Shown: positions 7,242-16,589 of the stretch, piece by piece
How the letters are laid out: each line of letters opens with the position of its first letter
Numbering within the stretch: position 1 is the stretch's first letter
NCBI GenBank assembly: GCA_016208305.1
Contig: JACQYI010000006.1
Coordinates: 744,001-808,000, forward strand
DNA length: 64,000 nucleotides
Source of the DNA: Oscillatoriophycideae cyanobacterium NC_groundwater_1537_Pr4_S-0.65um_50_18
Lineage (GTDB): Bacteria; Cyanobacteriota; Cyanobacteriia; Elainellales; Elainellaceae
Direction: 5' to 3'
Translations under genes and position numbers: made by a program
Notes under the pieces: model-generated
What the model saw: only the letters and a program-made list of their open reading frames with translations
Databases searched by the model: none
Told to the model about the DNA's origin: nothing

Positions 7242-10175
7242 CTAGCGCCCATCCGTGATTTCCTGAAACCAATCATCGCGGCTCAGTTCACTAAAATTAC
7301 TGTCCGTCTGGGCTTCCTTGCGGTACTTAGGATTAAGGTCGATCGCCTTTTGCAAACTTTCTAACGCCATGTCAGTTTCACCCCGCAGGGCATAGCAGGC
7401 CGCCTTGTTATAGTGGGCGCTGGCGTAGTCGGGCTTAATTTTTAGGGCACGATTGAAGCTCGCGATCGCCTCTTTGTCTCGTCCCAGTTGCAGCAGGGCA
7501 TAGCCACGGCTGTCCCAGGCTTTGGGCGAATCAGACTTGAGCTGCGTCACTTTGTCAAAGGAGGCGATCGCGTCTTCGTAGCGCTCTAGCTCCACCAAAG
7601 ACAGCCCACGATTTAGCCAAGCGGTTGAGTTGTCTGGATCGGTTTCAGTCGCTTTGTCAAAGGCAGCAAATGCCTCTTCGGGGCGCTGCATCGTGCCTAA
7701 GATCACGCCCCGATTCACCCAGGCTTCGTGATAGTCGGGCTTGATTTCTAGGGCTTTGTCAAAGGCAGCGATCGCCTCATCGGGCTGCTTCAGTCGTCCC
7801 AGCGTTACGCCGCGATTGAGCAGCGCCTTGTAGTCGGTGGGCTGGAATTTCAGGGCGCTATCGAAAGCCGCCAAGGCCGCATCATACTGCTTCATTTCCT
7901 TGAGCAGCAGCCCCTGGTGATACCAGGCCACAGCATGATCAGGCTGGAGCTTCAGCAAAGTATCGAAGGCCGTCAGAGCCTCATCGTTGCGCTTCAGCTC
8001 AGCCAAGGCCATCGCGTGCGTCAGCCATAGGGCAGGATTCTCAGGCTGAGTAGCGATCGCCTTTTCCGAGAAGGCAACGGCTGCTTCATGCTGCCCAGAG
8101 GCCAACAGGGTTTCGGCTTGCTCAACGTAGTCAGCAGGGGTATAGAACAGTTCAGGCTGAGTGGTTTTTAGCCCCTCAAACTGGCTGTAGAGTTCATCCA
8201 ATCGCTGCTGGGTCGCAACGATGAAAGAGTCGGCAACGAATTGAGGAGTCACTTCTGACAGCCGCTGCATGATCTGGTCTTTCTCAGCCTGAGCAGCCGC
8301 TTGCAGAGCGTTAAGCTGAGCGGCAACCTCTGTTTCTAGCGTCTGCAAATTCTGAATCGTGACTTCGCGTTGGGTGGTGGCTCCGGCTTGCAGGTCGGCA
8401 AGCTGGTCGGCAAAGCGTCCCTCTAGCCTGTCCAGGTTTTGCCGCATTTTCTCGCGCTGAGTCTGCACATCGGCCTTTAGGGTCATCAGCTGCGCCACCA
8501 GATCGGCTTCAGTTTTTTCTAGGCTCTTGAGGATGGCATCTCGCCGCTCTTTACCGCTGAGCTGAAGCTCGGTCAGCTGGGCTGTAAAGGCTTCCTGAAG
8601 CTGGTTAATTACCTGTTGCAGCTCTTCTTGGCGCACTTGGGCAATGCCCTCTAGCCCCGATCGCTGACTGGCAAAGTCAGACTCTAGGCGATCGAGGGCT
8701 TGCTGAAGTTCGGCTTGTTTGGCCTGCGCCTCGGCCTGCAATCGCGATCGCTCTGCCGCCATTTCGGTTTCGAGCTGGGTCAACAGGCGATCGAGGTCGG
8801 CTCTTTTGGCCTGGGCAACCTGCTGGAGATCGGCCTGCTGCTGGGCAAAAGCAGCATCCAACTGCACCATATTTTGCCGAATCGCCTCTTTCTGGTTTTG
8901 AATATCGGCTTGCAGCTCGGCCAACCGCGCCTTAAATTCGACGCTCATCTGCTGGATATTTTGGCGAATGTCGGCTTTTTGGCGTTCTGTATCAGCCGTC
9001 AGTTCCGATCGCTGAGCCGCGAACTCATCGCCCAAACGCTTGACGCCCTGACGCATTTCGTCGCGCTGGGTCTGGGCTTCGCGCTGAAGTTGCGATCGCT
9101 GATCCGCCAATTCTGCCTGGAGCTGCTCCAGGGTTTGGCGCAGCGCCGTCTGCTGGTTTTGGGTATCGGTCTGAAGCTGGGCGAGGCGCGCCATCAGATC
9201 GCCTCTGAGGCTGTCTAGATTGGCAAAAACCTGCTCTCGTCGCTGGGCGGCATCTGTTTGAATGGCAACCAACTGTCCCGCAAATTCCGCTTCGATCTGG
9301 CGAAGCTGCGTCAGGGTCGATTCCTTGTGCTGCTGGGTTTCAGCTTGAGCCGACTGCCGCAGATCGCTCAGGTAAGGCGATAGCTCTGCTTCTAGCTGTT
9401 CTAAGTGTTGGCGGGTGGCCTCTTGCTGCTGATGGGCAACCAAGCGGAGCGCCTCTAGCTGTCCGGCAAAGTCTGCCCCCGATTGGGCAAGAGTCTGCAA
9501 CACCGCATCTTTTTCAGCTTGCGCCACGCCCTGCAAGTTAGACAGATCGGTTGCAAATCCTGCTTGCACATCACCCAAATGCTGTTTGGCCAAGTCGAGC
9601 TGCTGGGCGATCGCTCCAGCCGTTTCCTGCTGACGTTGCCCTACTTCGGCCATTAGCCGCGCCAGAGTCTCCCGCTTTTCTTCAATATCCTGCTGAAGCG
9701 ATTCGGCATCTTTGCCCAAGTCGTCGGCGTAATTCTCATAATCCCGCAGCAGTTTTTTCACCTCTTGTTTGGCCACGCCAATCTGCCCCTCCAGATCGCC
9801 TAGCTCTTTCAGGTGCGCCTGCACAATGGCCGTGACTTCTCGAATCACCGATCGCCGCAGCAAATACAGTCCGGCGATCGCTGTCGTCAGCAAGACCGCC
9901 AAGACCCCCAGCATAATGTTGAACAGCGTGGTCGTGCGGCTCAGGCTTCTCAGTCGCTCTAGCTCTTGCTGCTCAGGAGAGGAAAGGGCTTGAGCCAACA
10001 GCGGCGAGTTTGCCGATTGCAGCGACATTTTGGCTGTCGGTTGCGCCGTTGCTGCCCCTGCTGTTGCTGTGCCTACGGTCAGCAAAAGAACCGAGAGAAC
10101 CGCGCTACTCCGCGACACCCCTTTGAAGATCTGGTTAAAGTGTCGAGTGAAGATCTGTCGATCCTGGCGCTTCAT
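7242..10175 (-). CDS. membrane-anchored long coiled-coil protein with eight TPRs
   Basis: A 977-aa protein from the ATG at 10175, preceded by GGGGGA; a TTG 21 bp upstream is less likely. Order: signal-like hydrophobic segment (about 24-45), a low-complexity stretch, a membrane helix (about 84-107, LFNIMLGVLAVLLTTAIAGL), charged helix, then residues 191-629 made of fifteen units of exactly 29 residues, and finally eight 34-residue TPRs (about 680-955) and a short tail. Predicted topology places the rod and TPRs in the cytoplasm if the first segment is cleaved. TPRs usually bind protein partners, so this looks like a long tether or scaffold. I do not recognise an ortholog with a known role. Confidence 0.85.
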   Translation of the reverse strand: MKRQDRQIFTRHFNQIFKGVSRSSAVLSVLLLTVGTATAGAATAQPTAKMSLQSANSPLLAQALSSPEQQELERLRSLSRTTTLFNIMLGVLAVLLTTAIAGLYLLRRSVIREVTAIVQAHLKELGDLEGQIGVAKQEVKKLLRDYENYADDLGKDAESLQQDIEEKRETLARLMAEVGQRQQETAGAIAQQLDLAKQHLGDVQAGFATDLSNLQGVAQAEKDAVLQTLAQSGADFAGQLEALRLVAHQQQEATRQHLEQLEAELSPYLSDLRQSAQAETQQHKESTLTQLRQIEAEFAGQLVAIQTDAAQRREQVFANLDSLRGDLMARLAQLQTDTQNQQTALRQTLEQLQAELADQRSQLQREAQTQRDEMRQGVKRLGDEFAAQRSELTADTERQKADIRQNIQQMSVEFKARLAELQADIQNQKEAIRQNMVQLDAAFAQQQADLQQVAQAKRADLDRLLTQLETEMAAERSRLQAEAQAKQAELQQALDRLESDFASQRSGLEGIAQVRQEELQQVINQLQEAFTAQLTELQLSGKERRDAILKSLEKTEADLVAQLMTLKADVQTQREKMRQNLDRLEGRFADQLADLQAGATTQREVTIQNLQTLETEVAAQLNALQAAAQAEKDQIMQRLSEVTPQFVADSFIVATQQRLDELYSQFEGLKTTQPELFYTPADYVEQAETLLASGQHEAAVAFSEKAIATQPENPALWLTHAMALAELKRNDEALTAFDTLLKLQPDHAVAWYHQGLLLKEMKQYDAALAAFDSALKFQPTDYKALLNRGVTLGRLKQPDEAIAAFDKALEIKPDYHEAWVNRGVILGTMQRPEEAFAAFDKATETDPDNSTAWLNRGLSLVELERYEDAIASFDKVTQLKSDSPKAWDSRGYALLQLGRDKEAIASFNRALKIKPDYASAHYNKAACYALRGETDMALESLQKAIDLNPKYRKEAQTDSNFSELSRDDWFQEITDGR
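8289..9605 (-). repeat. fifteen 87-bp (29-residue) in-frame repeat units
   Basis: Aligning the coiled-coil region gives 15 units of 29 residues with one 4-residue insertion (AETQ) before unit 4. Shared positions include a start such as TQR/NQK/AKR, a hydrophobic residue at 6 and 10, QLxxEFAxQ in the middle, and LxxLQxxAQ at the end; TQRDEMRQGV, NQKEAIRQNM and TQREKMRQNL are three unit starts. The 29-residue period is 7+11+11, or 3.625 residues per turn, which predicts a nearly untwisted coiled coil. Units have diverged in DNA sequence, so the array is old. Confidence 0.9.
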
Positions 10176-10568
10176 CTCATTCCCCCTGTCGGTCAAGCTG
10201 AGCTTGGTGATTCATCTTGTCAGTTATTATCTCAGACGGTCAGGGTCTCTTGCCAAAAGAGCTTTTGCCAAAAGACCTGTTGCACCCAGATCGCACCTCT
10301 GCTCAAGGCATGACTCTAGGCAGCAGCCTGCAAAAAATCATGGCCTGAAATACCACTCCCTCAAGGTTAGTCAAAAAACGGGGAGATGGATGACTTCGGC
10401 TCGTTATGGCTCGTTATAGCTACAGCATTCACCAATGGCTTGTGAAGGAGGCGCAGGAATTTTAGCCCTCGTTGGCTAGACTGCGTGCAAGAGGCAACCG
10501 ACCTCGTAAACTGGTAGGTAGCGATAGATTTCTCGATCTGTCTTCAAACTATTACCCACCTGCAAAGC
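10176..10568. other. divergent intergenic region between the coiled-coil gene and pheS
   Basis: No gene is seen in these 393 bp. They must contain promoters for both divergent genes, though no clear -35/-10 pair stands out. Two short direct repeats are present: TGCCAAAAGA at 10251-10260 and 10266-10275, and GGCTCGTTAT in perfect tandem at 10398-10407 and 10408-10417. The second pair lies about 150 bp before pheS. No T-box or obvious attenuator hairpin was recognised. Confidence 0.5.
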
Positions 10569-11570
10569 ATGACCGTACAGATGAGCGATCTGGAAGCCCA
10601 ACTCACCGCCCTGCGCGACGAAGCCCAACAGGCGATCGCCGCTATTACTACCCTAGAGCAGCTCGAACAGTTGCGGATTAAATATCTGGGCAAGAAAGGC
10701 AGTTTGCCCCAGGTGTTGGGCGGCATGGGCAAACTCGATGCGACCGAGCGTCCTCGCATTGGGGCGATCGCCAACGAAGTCAAAGAAGCCCTGCAAACAG
10801 GCTTAGATCAGAAAAAAGCTGCCTTGCAATCGGCTCAAATTGAGGCACAGCTTGAAGCTGAGGCGATCGATGTCACCATGCCAGGGGTGTTTCGGCCACA
10901 GGGTCATGCTCATCCGTTGACCAGCACCATTGAGAAAGCGATCGATATTTTTGTCGGCTTGGGCTACACGGTGGCGCAAGGCCCTGAGATGGAAACAGAC
11001 TATTACAACTTCGAGGCGCTGAATACACCTCCCGACCACCCAGCCCGCGACATGCAGGATACCTTTTACCTACCGGATGGCAACCTGCTGCGTACCCACA
11101 CCTCCTCCGTCCAAATCCGTTACATGGAAAACAACGATCCGCCCATTCGGATTGCCGCTCCCGGACGCTGCTACCGCCGCGACACCGTGGATGCCACCCA
11201 TGCTGCCGTCTTCCACCAGATCGAAATTTTGGCGATCGACGAAGGGCTGACCTTTAATGATTTGCGCGGCACCATCAAAGTCTTCTTGGAAGCAATGTTT
11301 GGCGAGATCGAGATTCGCTTTCGCCCTAGCTTCTTCCCCTTTACTGAACCCTCCGCCGAAGTGGATGTGATGTGGCGCGGACGCTGGTTAGAGGTGCTGG
11401 GTTGCGGCATGGTTGATCCCAATGTGCTTAAAGCCGTTGGCTATGACCCCGAAATCTACACCGGATTTGCTGCCGGGTTTGGCGTGGAAAGATTTGCTAT
11501 GGTGCTGCATCAAATCGACGATATTCGGAGGCTCTACGCCAGCGATTTGCGATTCTTGCGGCAGTTCTAA
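10569..11570 (+). CDS. pheS: phenylalanyl-tRNA synthetase alpha subunit
   Basis: PheS is the catalytic subunit of the alpha2-beta2 enzyme that charges tRNA-Phe. The 333-aa length is normal. An N-terminal coiled coil (about 1-90) would contact tRNA. The class II catalytic core begins at [19 protein letters not shown]. Recognisable elements include [25 protein letters not shown], the motif-2 region [29 protein letters not shown] and motif 3 [22 protein letters not shown]. The beta subunit gene is not next to it, which is common in cyanobacteria. A second in-frame ATG four codons later is possible. Confidence 0.98.
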   Translation: MTVQMSDLEAQLTALRDEAQQAIAAITTLEQLEQLRIKYLGKKGSLPQVLGGMGKLDATERPRIGAIANEVKEALQTGLDQKKAALQSAQIEAQLEAEAIDVTMPGVFRPQGHAHPLTSTIEKAIDIFVGLGYTVAQGPEMETDYYNFEALNTPPDHPARDMQDTFYLPDGNLLRTHTSSVQIRYMENNDPPIRIAAPGRCYRRDTVDATHAAVFHQIEILAIDEGLTFNDLRGTIKVFLEAMFGEIEIRFRPSFFPFTEPSAEVDVMWRGRWLEVLGCGMVDPNVLKAVGYDPEIYTGFAAGFGVERFAMVLHQIDDIRRLYASDLRFLRQF

Positions 11571-11598
11571 AGAACTTCTTGCAGATTAGAGTTTTAGA

Positions 11599-11635
11599 TT
11601 AGGGTTGATGGGGGCGCAGCCTCCATCAACCCTAA
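11599..11635 (+). terminator. palindromic terminator after pheS
   Basis: Arms TTAGGGTTGATGG (11599-11611) and CCATCAACCCTAA (11623-11635) are perfectly complementary, and GGGC/GCCT pairing extends the stem inward. There is no long T-run, so it may act as a bidirectional hairpin or belong to the dispersed palindrome family. The 3' flank AATTTGCAA recurs after other palindromes here. Confidence 0.55.
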
Positions 11636-11881
11636 TTTGCAAGCGGTTTAATTGATCTATGAAATTTATTGAGAGGCGTTCGGAGCGTACCTTTCAATAA
11701 ATTTGATAACCGGATTAAGCACTGCTGCCAAAATTTTGTGGAACCAAATGGGTTCTCTCCAGTCACTAGCTTTAACTGGCACATAGGTACGGCAAATGAC
11801 ACAACGAGCGATCGGCAAGATAACCGATCGGCTTCAGTTTGCTGCGCCTACTTCCCACTGCTTAGGCGATCAGGAGAATTT

Positions 11882-14170
11882 ATGTCTTATCCCTCTTCCA
11901 ACCCAGGTTTTACCTCCAATCCGTTAGATACAAAAGCCAAATTACAAACTCAAGGCGATCGCAAAAATTCCTTAAGTGCGAATTCTGTTAAATCCTTGCG
12001 GCCTCAATCCAATCGGGCTAATCGGGCAAGCTCCTCTAAGAAGAGCGGTTTTCAGTTTGTAAAAACACCCTATCTGCAAATTCAGGCTTCTGGATCAACG
12101 CTGGGCGGCAACACCATCGGCAATGCTCAAAATTTGGGGAACCTCAGTGGGCAGTCCTCTTACGGTCGCAGTGACTCAGTGGGCAGCAGTAACGCCAGCG
12201 ATTTCTTTAAGTTCACCTTAACCAAAGCTTCCAAGGTAAAGCTGGGTCTTAGCAATCTCTCAGACAATGCCAACTTGTGGCTGCTGAAAGCAAATGGCAA
12301 TGCCATGACCAAATCGACCCGCAGCGGCACCAAAACCGAGTCGATTCAAGGCAACTTGAAGGCAGGAACTTACTATGTTCAGGTTGCGACCAATGCCAAC
12401 AATGCCAACTACAGCCTGAATCTTAAGGGTTCCGGAGGATCGAGCGATGCAGGCAACACCCAAACTAAGGCGCTTGATGCAGGCAACCTCAGCCGTACCC
12501 AACGTCGCTATCGGGGACAGGTAGGCAGCAGCGATCCGGCTGATTATTACCGGGTAGATCTGTCAGAAGGGGGCAGCATCAAGCTGGCGGCCAGCGGCAT
12601 CAGTGGCGACATTGATTTGCAGCTACTCAACAGCAGCGGTGTGGCGATCGCCAGGTCTACTAACGATGGCAAAGCAAACGAGTCTATTAACCAGACTGTT
12701 GCACCGGGCACCTATTTCGTGCAGGTTTCGCCTTTTAGTAACGGCAAGTCTAACTACACGCTAGATATGTCCTCTAACTACACAGGGCAGTCTAACAGTC
12801 CAGTGCCCTCACCTTCCTCTAGCCCCTCAAACAGTCCTTCATCCAGCCCTTCTCCCAGCCCCTCGCCAGGTTCTCCTTCCAGTAATCCAACAGGTGATCC
12901 AGGCAATACGCTAGGCAGCGCCGAAGCGAAGTCATCTGCCGCCTTCTCTCGCACCCAGCAAGTCAACAAAGACGACAAAGATTATTATCGGTTTAACGTC
13001 AGTCAGTCGGGCGTATTTACCGCCAGCCTCACTGGACTCTCAGGCGATGCCGACGTGAAGCTGATTCAAGACAAAAATAATAACGGGTCGATCGATCAAG
13101 GTGAAGTGCTGGGCTGGCAGTGGGAATGGGGTACGGGCAGCGAGAACATTCGCCGTTTCCTCTCAGCCGGAAATTACTTCGTTGAGGTCATGGGCTACGG
13201 CAGCGAGATGAAGAACTACACGCTGAATACCACCTTTAACGCCCAAGGCAGCGACGATCGCAAGTTCTCGATCAACCTAAATTACAAAGATGGGTTGGAC
13301 GGCGTTAGCTCTACCGTGCGCAATGCGCTGGTGGACGCGACCAAAATTTGGGAAAACGTCATTCCCTCTAGCAGCTTTAACGGCGCACATACCCTCAACA
13401 TTGATGTCGTGGGCATCAACAGCTCGCAAGATTGGCTGGCAGCAGCAACCAATACAGGCGGACAAACTGCCGCCAATGGCAAATGGCTGCCAACCACTGG
13501 AACAGTGAGGATTAACACCAGCTACGCCAACACCTTCAACAACAACCCTGACTATCTCAAAGGCATTGTCGCCCATGAGTTAGCCCATGTGCTGGGGATT
13601 GGCACCATCTGGGAGAAAAATGGCAACAGCTTGGTTAGCCGCTCGACCAACAGCTACAAAGCCGACAGCTATGCAGGTCGCGCCTATGGTGAATTGACCG
13701 GATCGCTGCAACCGACCGCCGTTCCAGTTGAGGCAGGCTCTTACGGACACTGGGACGAAAGCACCTTACAAGAGGAACTGCTCACCCCCTATGCCGAGAG
13801 CATTGGCACCAAAATGCCCCTCAGTTCGGTCACGATCGCCTCTCTGCGAGATTTAGGCTGGAACGTCAACTATGGCGCAGCAGAAAACTTCTCTTTGAGT
13901 CAGTCGATCAGGCCCGAAGGGTTAACGTCTGATGCAGTGGGCAGCACTAATCCTGCTGTAGCGATCGCGATCGACAGCTACTCCCCCAGTTTCCAGTCCA
14001 TTCAAGGAGCAGGAGCCGATATAGAAGCTACCCGCTGCCAATGTGGAAGCTGTGCAACGACAAGAGCCTCTCTAGGACTAAATACCATCGGCTCGACGAG
14101 CTTCTCGGATGCGATCGCGTCCAGTGGTTCAGGCAACGATGTAACCGCTTCTAAGTGGTCAGTGATTTAG
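11882..14170 (+). CDS. PPC-domain protein with leishmanolysin-like zinc metallopeptidase domain
   Basis: A 762-aa protein from the ATG at 11882, which has CAGGAG just upstream; the frame extends to 11669 but that part looks non-coding. Three bacterial pre-peptidase (PPC) beta-sandwich domains lie at about 74-181, 189-297 and 339-457, with a Ser/Pro-rich linker at 300-340. The peptidase domain follows: HELAHVLGIG at 565-574 gives the HExxH zinc site, and GHWDE (H623) is a plausible third ligand, as in family M8. A Met in the region after it could supply the Met-turn. PPC domains are typical of secreted proteins, but no classical signal peptide is visible. Substrate unknown. Confidence 0.85.
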   Translation: MSYPSSNPGFTSNPLDTKAKLQTQGDRKNSLSANSVKSLRPQSNRANRASSSKKSGFQFVKTPYLQIQASGSTLGGNTIGNAQNLGNLSGQSSYGRSDSVGSSNASDFFKFTLTKASKVKLGLSNLSDNANLWLLKANGNAMTKSTRSGTKTESIQGNLKAGTYYVQVATNANNANYSLNLKGSGGSSDAGNTQTKALDAGNLSRTQRRYRGQVGSSDPADYYRVDLSEGGSIKLAASGISGDIDLQLLNSSGVAIARSTNDGKANESINQTVAPGTYFVQVSPFSNGKSNYTLDMSSNYTGQSNSPVPSPSSSPSNSPSSSPSPSPSPGSPSSNPTGDPGNTLGSAEAKSSAAFSRTQQVNKDDKDYYRFNVSQSGVFTASLTGLSGDADVKLIQDKNNNGSIDQGEVLGWQWEWGTGSENIRRFLSAGNYFVEVMGYGSEMKNYTLNTTFNAQGSDDRKFSINLNYKDGLDGVSSTVRNALVDATKIWENVIPSSSFNGAHTLNIDVVGINSSQDWLAAATNTGGQTAANGKWLPTTGTVRINTSYANTFNNNPDYLKGIVAHELAHVLGIGTIWEKNGNSLVSRSTNSYKADSYAGRAYGELTGSLQPTAVPVEAGSYGHWDESTLQEELLTPYAESIGTKMPLSSVTIASLRDLGWNVNYGAAENFSLSQSIRPEGLTSDAVGSTNPAVAIAIDSYSPSFQSIQGAGADIEATRCQCGSCATTRASLGLNTIGSTSFSDAIASSGSGNDVTASKWSVI

Positions 14171-14203
14171 TCCAGCAGTCTGCAAGCGTGACTCTATTTT
14201 CTA

Positions 14204-14249
14204 AGAAGCTGGTTTTCTAAGGCGCACTCCGCTTAAGAAAGCCAGCTTT
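14204..14249. repeat. imperfect inverted repeat downstream of metallopeptidase
   Basis: AAGCTGGTTTTCTAAGGCG and CGCTTAAGAAAGCCAGCTT pair with a few mismatches around a short loop. The 3' arm runs into a T-stretch, so it probably ends metallopeptidase transcription. Confidence 0.5.
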
Positions 14250-14291
14250 TTAGGATCATGGGTTCCATATAGCTTTGGCCATTCCTTGTAA

Positions 14292-14332
14292 GAGATTTTT
14301 GTGGGCGCGCGGAGCGCGCCCACAAAAATCTC
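14292..14332. repeat. perfect 19-bp inverted repeat with GGA loop
   Basis: Arms at 14292-14310 and 14314-14332 are perfectly complementary with a three-base GGA loop; the apex reads GCGCGC-GGA-GCGCGC. The same apex occurs in the palindrome at 63848-63900. The 14171-14480 gap holds this, the neighbouring imperfect palindrome, and at about 14373 a lone half-site TTTTTTGGAAGTGC like that at 47864. No gene is seen in the gap. Confidence 0.8.
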
Positions 14333-14480
14333 CCCAGCCTAACCATTGTGACTCTAGCCATAAAATCCAATCGTTTTTTGGAAGTGCTGCACAACGATTC
14401 TCGGCTACAAAAAAGCCTGCATGCAAGAAGTCTAATGAGATAGGGTAAAGGCAGAGCAAGATTTGCAGGAACTCTAATCT

Positions 14481-15176
14481 ATGGCGCGAGGCGATCAAAT
14501 CTATGTGATGCGCCCCCTAGCGGGCATGGACAGCTTTTACCAACATCACGGCATTGACTGTGGAGATGGAACTGTCATTCACTACTACAAAGGCACTGGC
14601 GAACCTGTGATTAGCCGTACCACGATGGAGACTTTTGCCCTTGGCAACCCGGTCTATCCTTACAAAACAGCGGTTTCTTTTATTCCCGACCTCGTGATTG
14701 AACGAGCCGAAAGTCGTCTTGGCGAGCGACAGTACAATCTGCTGGCTAATAATTGTGAGCATTTTGCCACCTGGAGCAAAACGGGTCGCAACGTTAGCCA
14801 GCAGCTTCTAGACTATGGGCTAGATGCCAGCCATTTGAGTAGCAATACCGGGTTGATTGATACCGCAGCTCAAGGAAGCGATCCGATGCAGGCCGTGGCG
14901 CTTATGCAGCAGGCTTTGGGAAACGTGGCGATCGCCCAAACCCGCCTTCAGAAAGAGTATAGCCAAGCCCAAGATGACATGCTGACCTGGGATCGGGTGG
15001 CACGATTGGCTCTGCAAAAAAACCGGGAAGACCTGGCGCGGGCGGCATTAGCACGCAAAGTTGAATTTAAGCGCAAGGCCGAAAAGCTGCAAAAACAGCT
15101 AATTGAGGTCGCCGAAACTGAGATCAGCCTGCAGCGAAACAATGCCTTGATTAATCAGCGGCTCACCTACTCTTAG
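14481..15176 (+). CDS. LRAT-domain (NlpC/P60-superfamily) protein
   Basis: A 231-aa protein. Residues about 5-110 match the LRAT fold: H23 in QHHGID, H34 in TVIHYY and C92 in NNCEHFATW supply a His-His-Cys set like that of lecithin:retinol acyltransferase and its relatives, which act as thiol acyltransferases or phospholipases. Residues about 115-225 form a charged coiled coil (QTRLQKEYSQAQ, KRKAEKLQKQLIEVAE). No signal peptide is seen, so it is probably cytoplasmic or membrane-peripheral. The substrate is unknown; acyl lipids are likely from the family. AGGA sits about 10 bp before the ATG. It is flanked by palindromes and stands alone. Confidence 0.85.
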   Translation: MARGDQIYVMRPLAGMDSFYQHHGIDCGDGTVIHYYKGTGEPVISRTTMETFALGNPVYPYKTAVSFIPDLVIERAESRLGERQYNLLANNCEHFATWSKTGRNVSQQLLDYGLDASHLSSNTGLIDTAAQGSDPMQAVALMQQALGNVAIAQTRLQKEYSQAQDDMLTWDRVARLALQKNREDLARAALARKVEFKRKAEKLQKQLIEVAETEISLQRNNALINQRLTYS

Positions 15177-15373
15177 AGATGGTCTAGTCTTAGAGATGGC
15201 TTATGTCGCGATCGCCTGCATCATGGGTCATTCAGCCCTGTAATTTGAGGCTGAGCAGTACGCTTTGCGGTGCCCTCAATAATAAAACTCATCGCTAAAT
15301 ATGACAGCGCCAATCGTTCTATTTCTATACTGAATGAGAAGACAGGAGAAGCCAAAATCAGGAGAACAAACAT

Positions 15374-15802
15374 ATGAAAATGCTGCACACCATGCTGCGC
15401 GTGGGCAATTTAGAGGAATCGATCCAGTTCTACTGTGACCTGTTGGGAATGAAGCTGCTGCGTCGAAAAGACTATCCAGGAGGTGAATTCACACTGGCTT
15501 TTGTGGGCTATGGCGATGAGTCAGACCATACGGTCTTAGAGCTTACCCACAATTGGGGCACAGACTCTTACGAGTTGGGCAATGCTTACGGGCATATTGC
15601 TCTAGGGGTAGACGATATCTATGGCACTTGCGAAATGATCAAGAGCCGAGGGGGCAAAGTCAGTCGTGAACCTGGGCCAATGAAACACGGCTCAACGGTG
15701 ATCGCATTTGTCGAAGATCCAGATGGCTATAAGGTAGAACTCATTCAGCTCACTTCCCATAGCTCGACCTCAGAGCAGAAAGAGCCAGCTCAGGCCGTTT
15801 AG
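15374..15802 (+). CDS. gloA: lactoylglutathione lyase (glyoxalase I)
   Basis: Glyoxalase I converts the methylglyoxal-glutathione hemithioacetal to S-lactoylglutathione in the cytoplasm. The 142 aa contain the four expected metal ligands at exactly the E. coli positions: H5, E56, H74 and E122. [23 protein letters not shown] is the family N-terminus. A short Ser/Thr/Glu tail follows the core. The gene is monocistronic, with a hairpin downstream. No glyoxalase II gene is nearby. Confidence 0.96.
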   Translation: MKMLHTMLRVGNLEESIQFYCDLLGMKLLRRKDYPGGEFTLAFVGYGDESDHTVLELTHNWGTDSYELGNAYGHIALGVDDIYGTCEMIKSRGGKVSREPGPMKHGSTVIAFVEDPDGYKVELIQLTSHSSTSEQKEPAQAV

Positions 15803-15855
15803 GCGATCGCATCTTGGCCCCAGGGAATGGGTTGATGTAGCAATCTCCTATGAAT

Positions 15856-15890
15856 CTGTGAGATGGGATTGAGTACAGCTCATCTCACAG
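15856..15890 (+). terminator. hairpin after gloA
   Basis: CTGTGAGATG (15856-15865) pairs with CATCTCACAG (15881-15890). The flanks ATGAA and TTCAT extend the symmetry with one mismatch. No strong T-run follows, so it may stabilise the mRNA end rather than act as a classical terminator. Confidence 0.5.
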
Positions 15891-16070
15891 GTTCATGCAA
15901 ATCTTGTGTGACTGCTTGTTTGAGCCTGTGAATTGTTGCGTAATAGAACAACTCAAGAGTTCACATCAAAGATTGCTTTTTCAGCTCATTTAAAAATAAC
16001 TGAGTGCGGCAAAGCTACCGATCGAGAGTACGAAACGCATCCTGACTGAGCAGCGTTAAAGAGGTCTTTT

Positions 16071-16481
16071 ATGCAATCCAACATGCCTCAAGCAAGCCCT
16101 AGAACACTTCAAGTTGCAGCATATGCTTTTCAAGCTTTTTCGCATGGATTAGCCAGTGGAGATTGGTCTTCATTTTTAGATCAATTAAGCGATGACTTTA
16201 CCTTTTGGTTCCCGGCAGGGCCATTTAAAGGGTTGAATCACGGACGGGAGCGAGCAAAAGAATTCTTTAAATTAGTATCTGCTTTATTTCCCGAAGGACT
16301 GACGCTAACGGTACAGCAGACCACATCCAATCTCAACACAGTTGTTTTTGAAGTTCGCTCTCAGGGTGGCATGTTAGGGCATACTTACGAAAACCAAGCA
16401 GCGATCGCCTTTGAAGTTAGGGATGACAAAATTTGCGCCTATCGAGAATATTTAGGAGTCGTTTTCCAATTGGGTCAGTAG
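16071..16481 (+). CDS. SnoaL/NTF2-like protein
   Basis: A 136-aa single-domain protein of the NTF2-like (SnoaL, ketosteroid isomerase) superfamily: ALASGDWSSFLDQLSDDFTFWFPAGPFKG, FKLVSALFPEGL, then strands ending KICAYREYLGVVFQLG. The fold forms a hydrophobic pocket used for isomerases, hydratases or ligand binding. Nothing specific identifies the substrate. The ATG at 16071 follows a weak GAGGT. The region is slightly AT-richer than average. Confidence 0.75.
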   Translation: MQSNMPQASPRTLQVAAYAFQAFSHGLASGDWSSFLDQLSDDFTFWFPAGPFKGLNHGRERAKEFFKLVSALFPEGLTLTVQQTTSNLNTVVFEVRSQGGMLGHTYENQAAIAFEVRDDKICAYREYLGVVFQLGQ

Positions 16482-16589
16482 GTCAGGCATAGGCATATTA
16501 AGGCAGCGTTCAGTCTATCCACATGCGTGCAGATGTTATGCAGATGTCATACAGTAAGAATCAACGGTTTCACTTCATTCGTTAGATCC

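Noticed and set aside
8700-9218. 172-codon frame antisense to the coiled-coil repeat
   Set aside because: A shadow created by the repetitive Gln/Ala/Leu coding sequence on the minus strand; no ribosome site or family.
11669-11881. N-terminal extension of the metallopeptidase
   Set aside because: Non-coding-like composition, and CAGGAG precedes the ATG at 11882.
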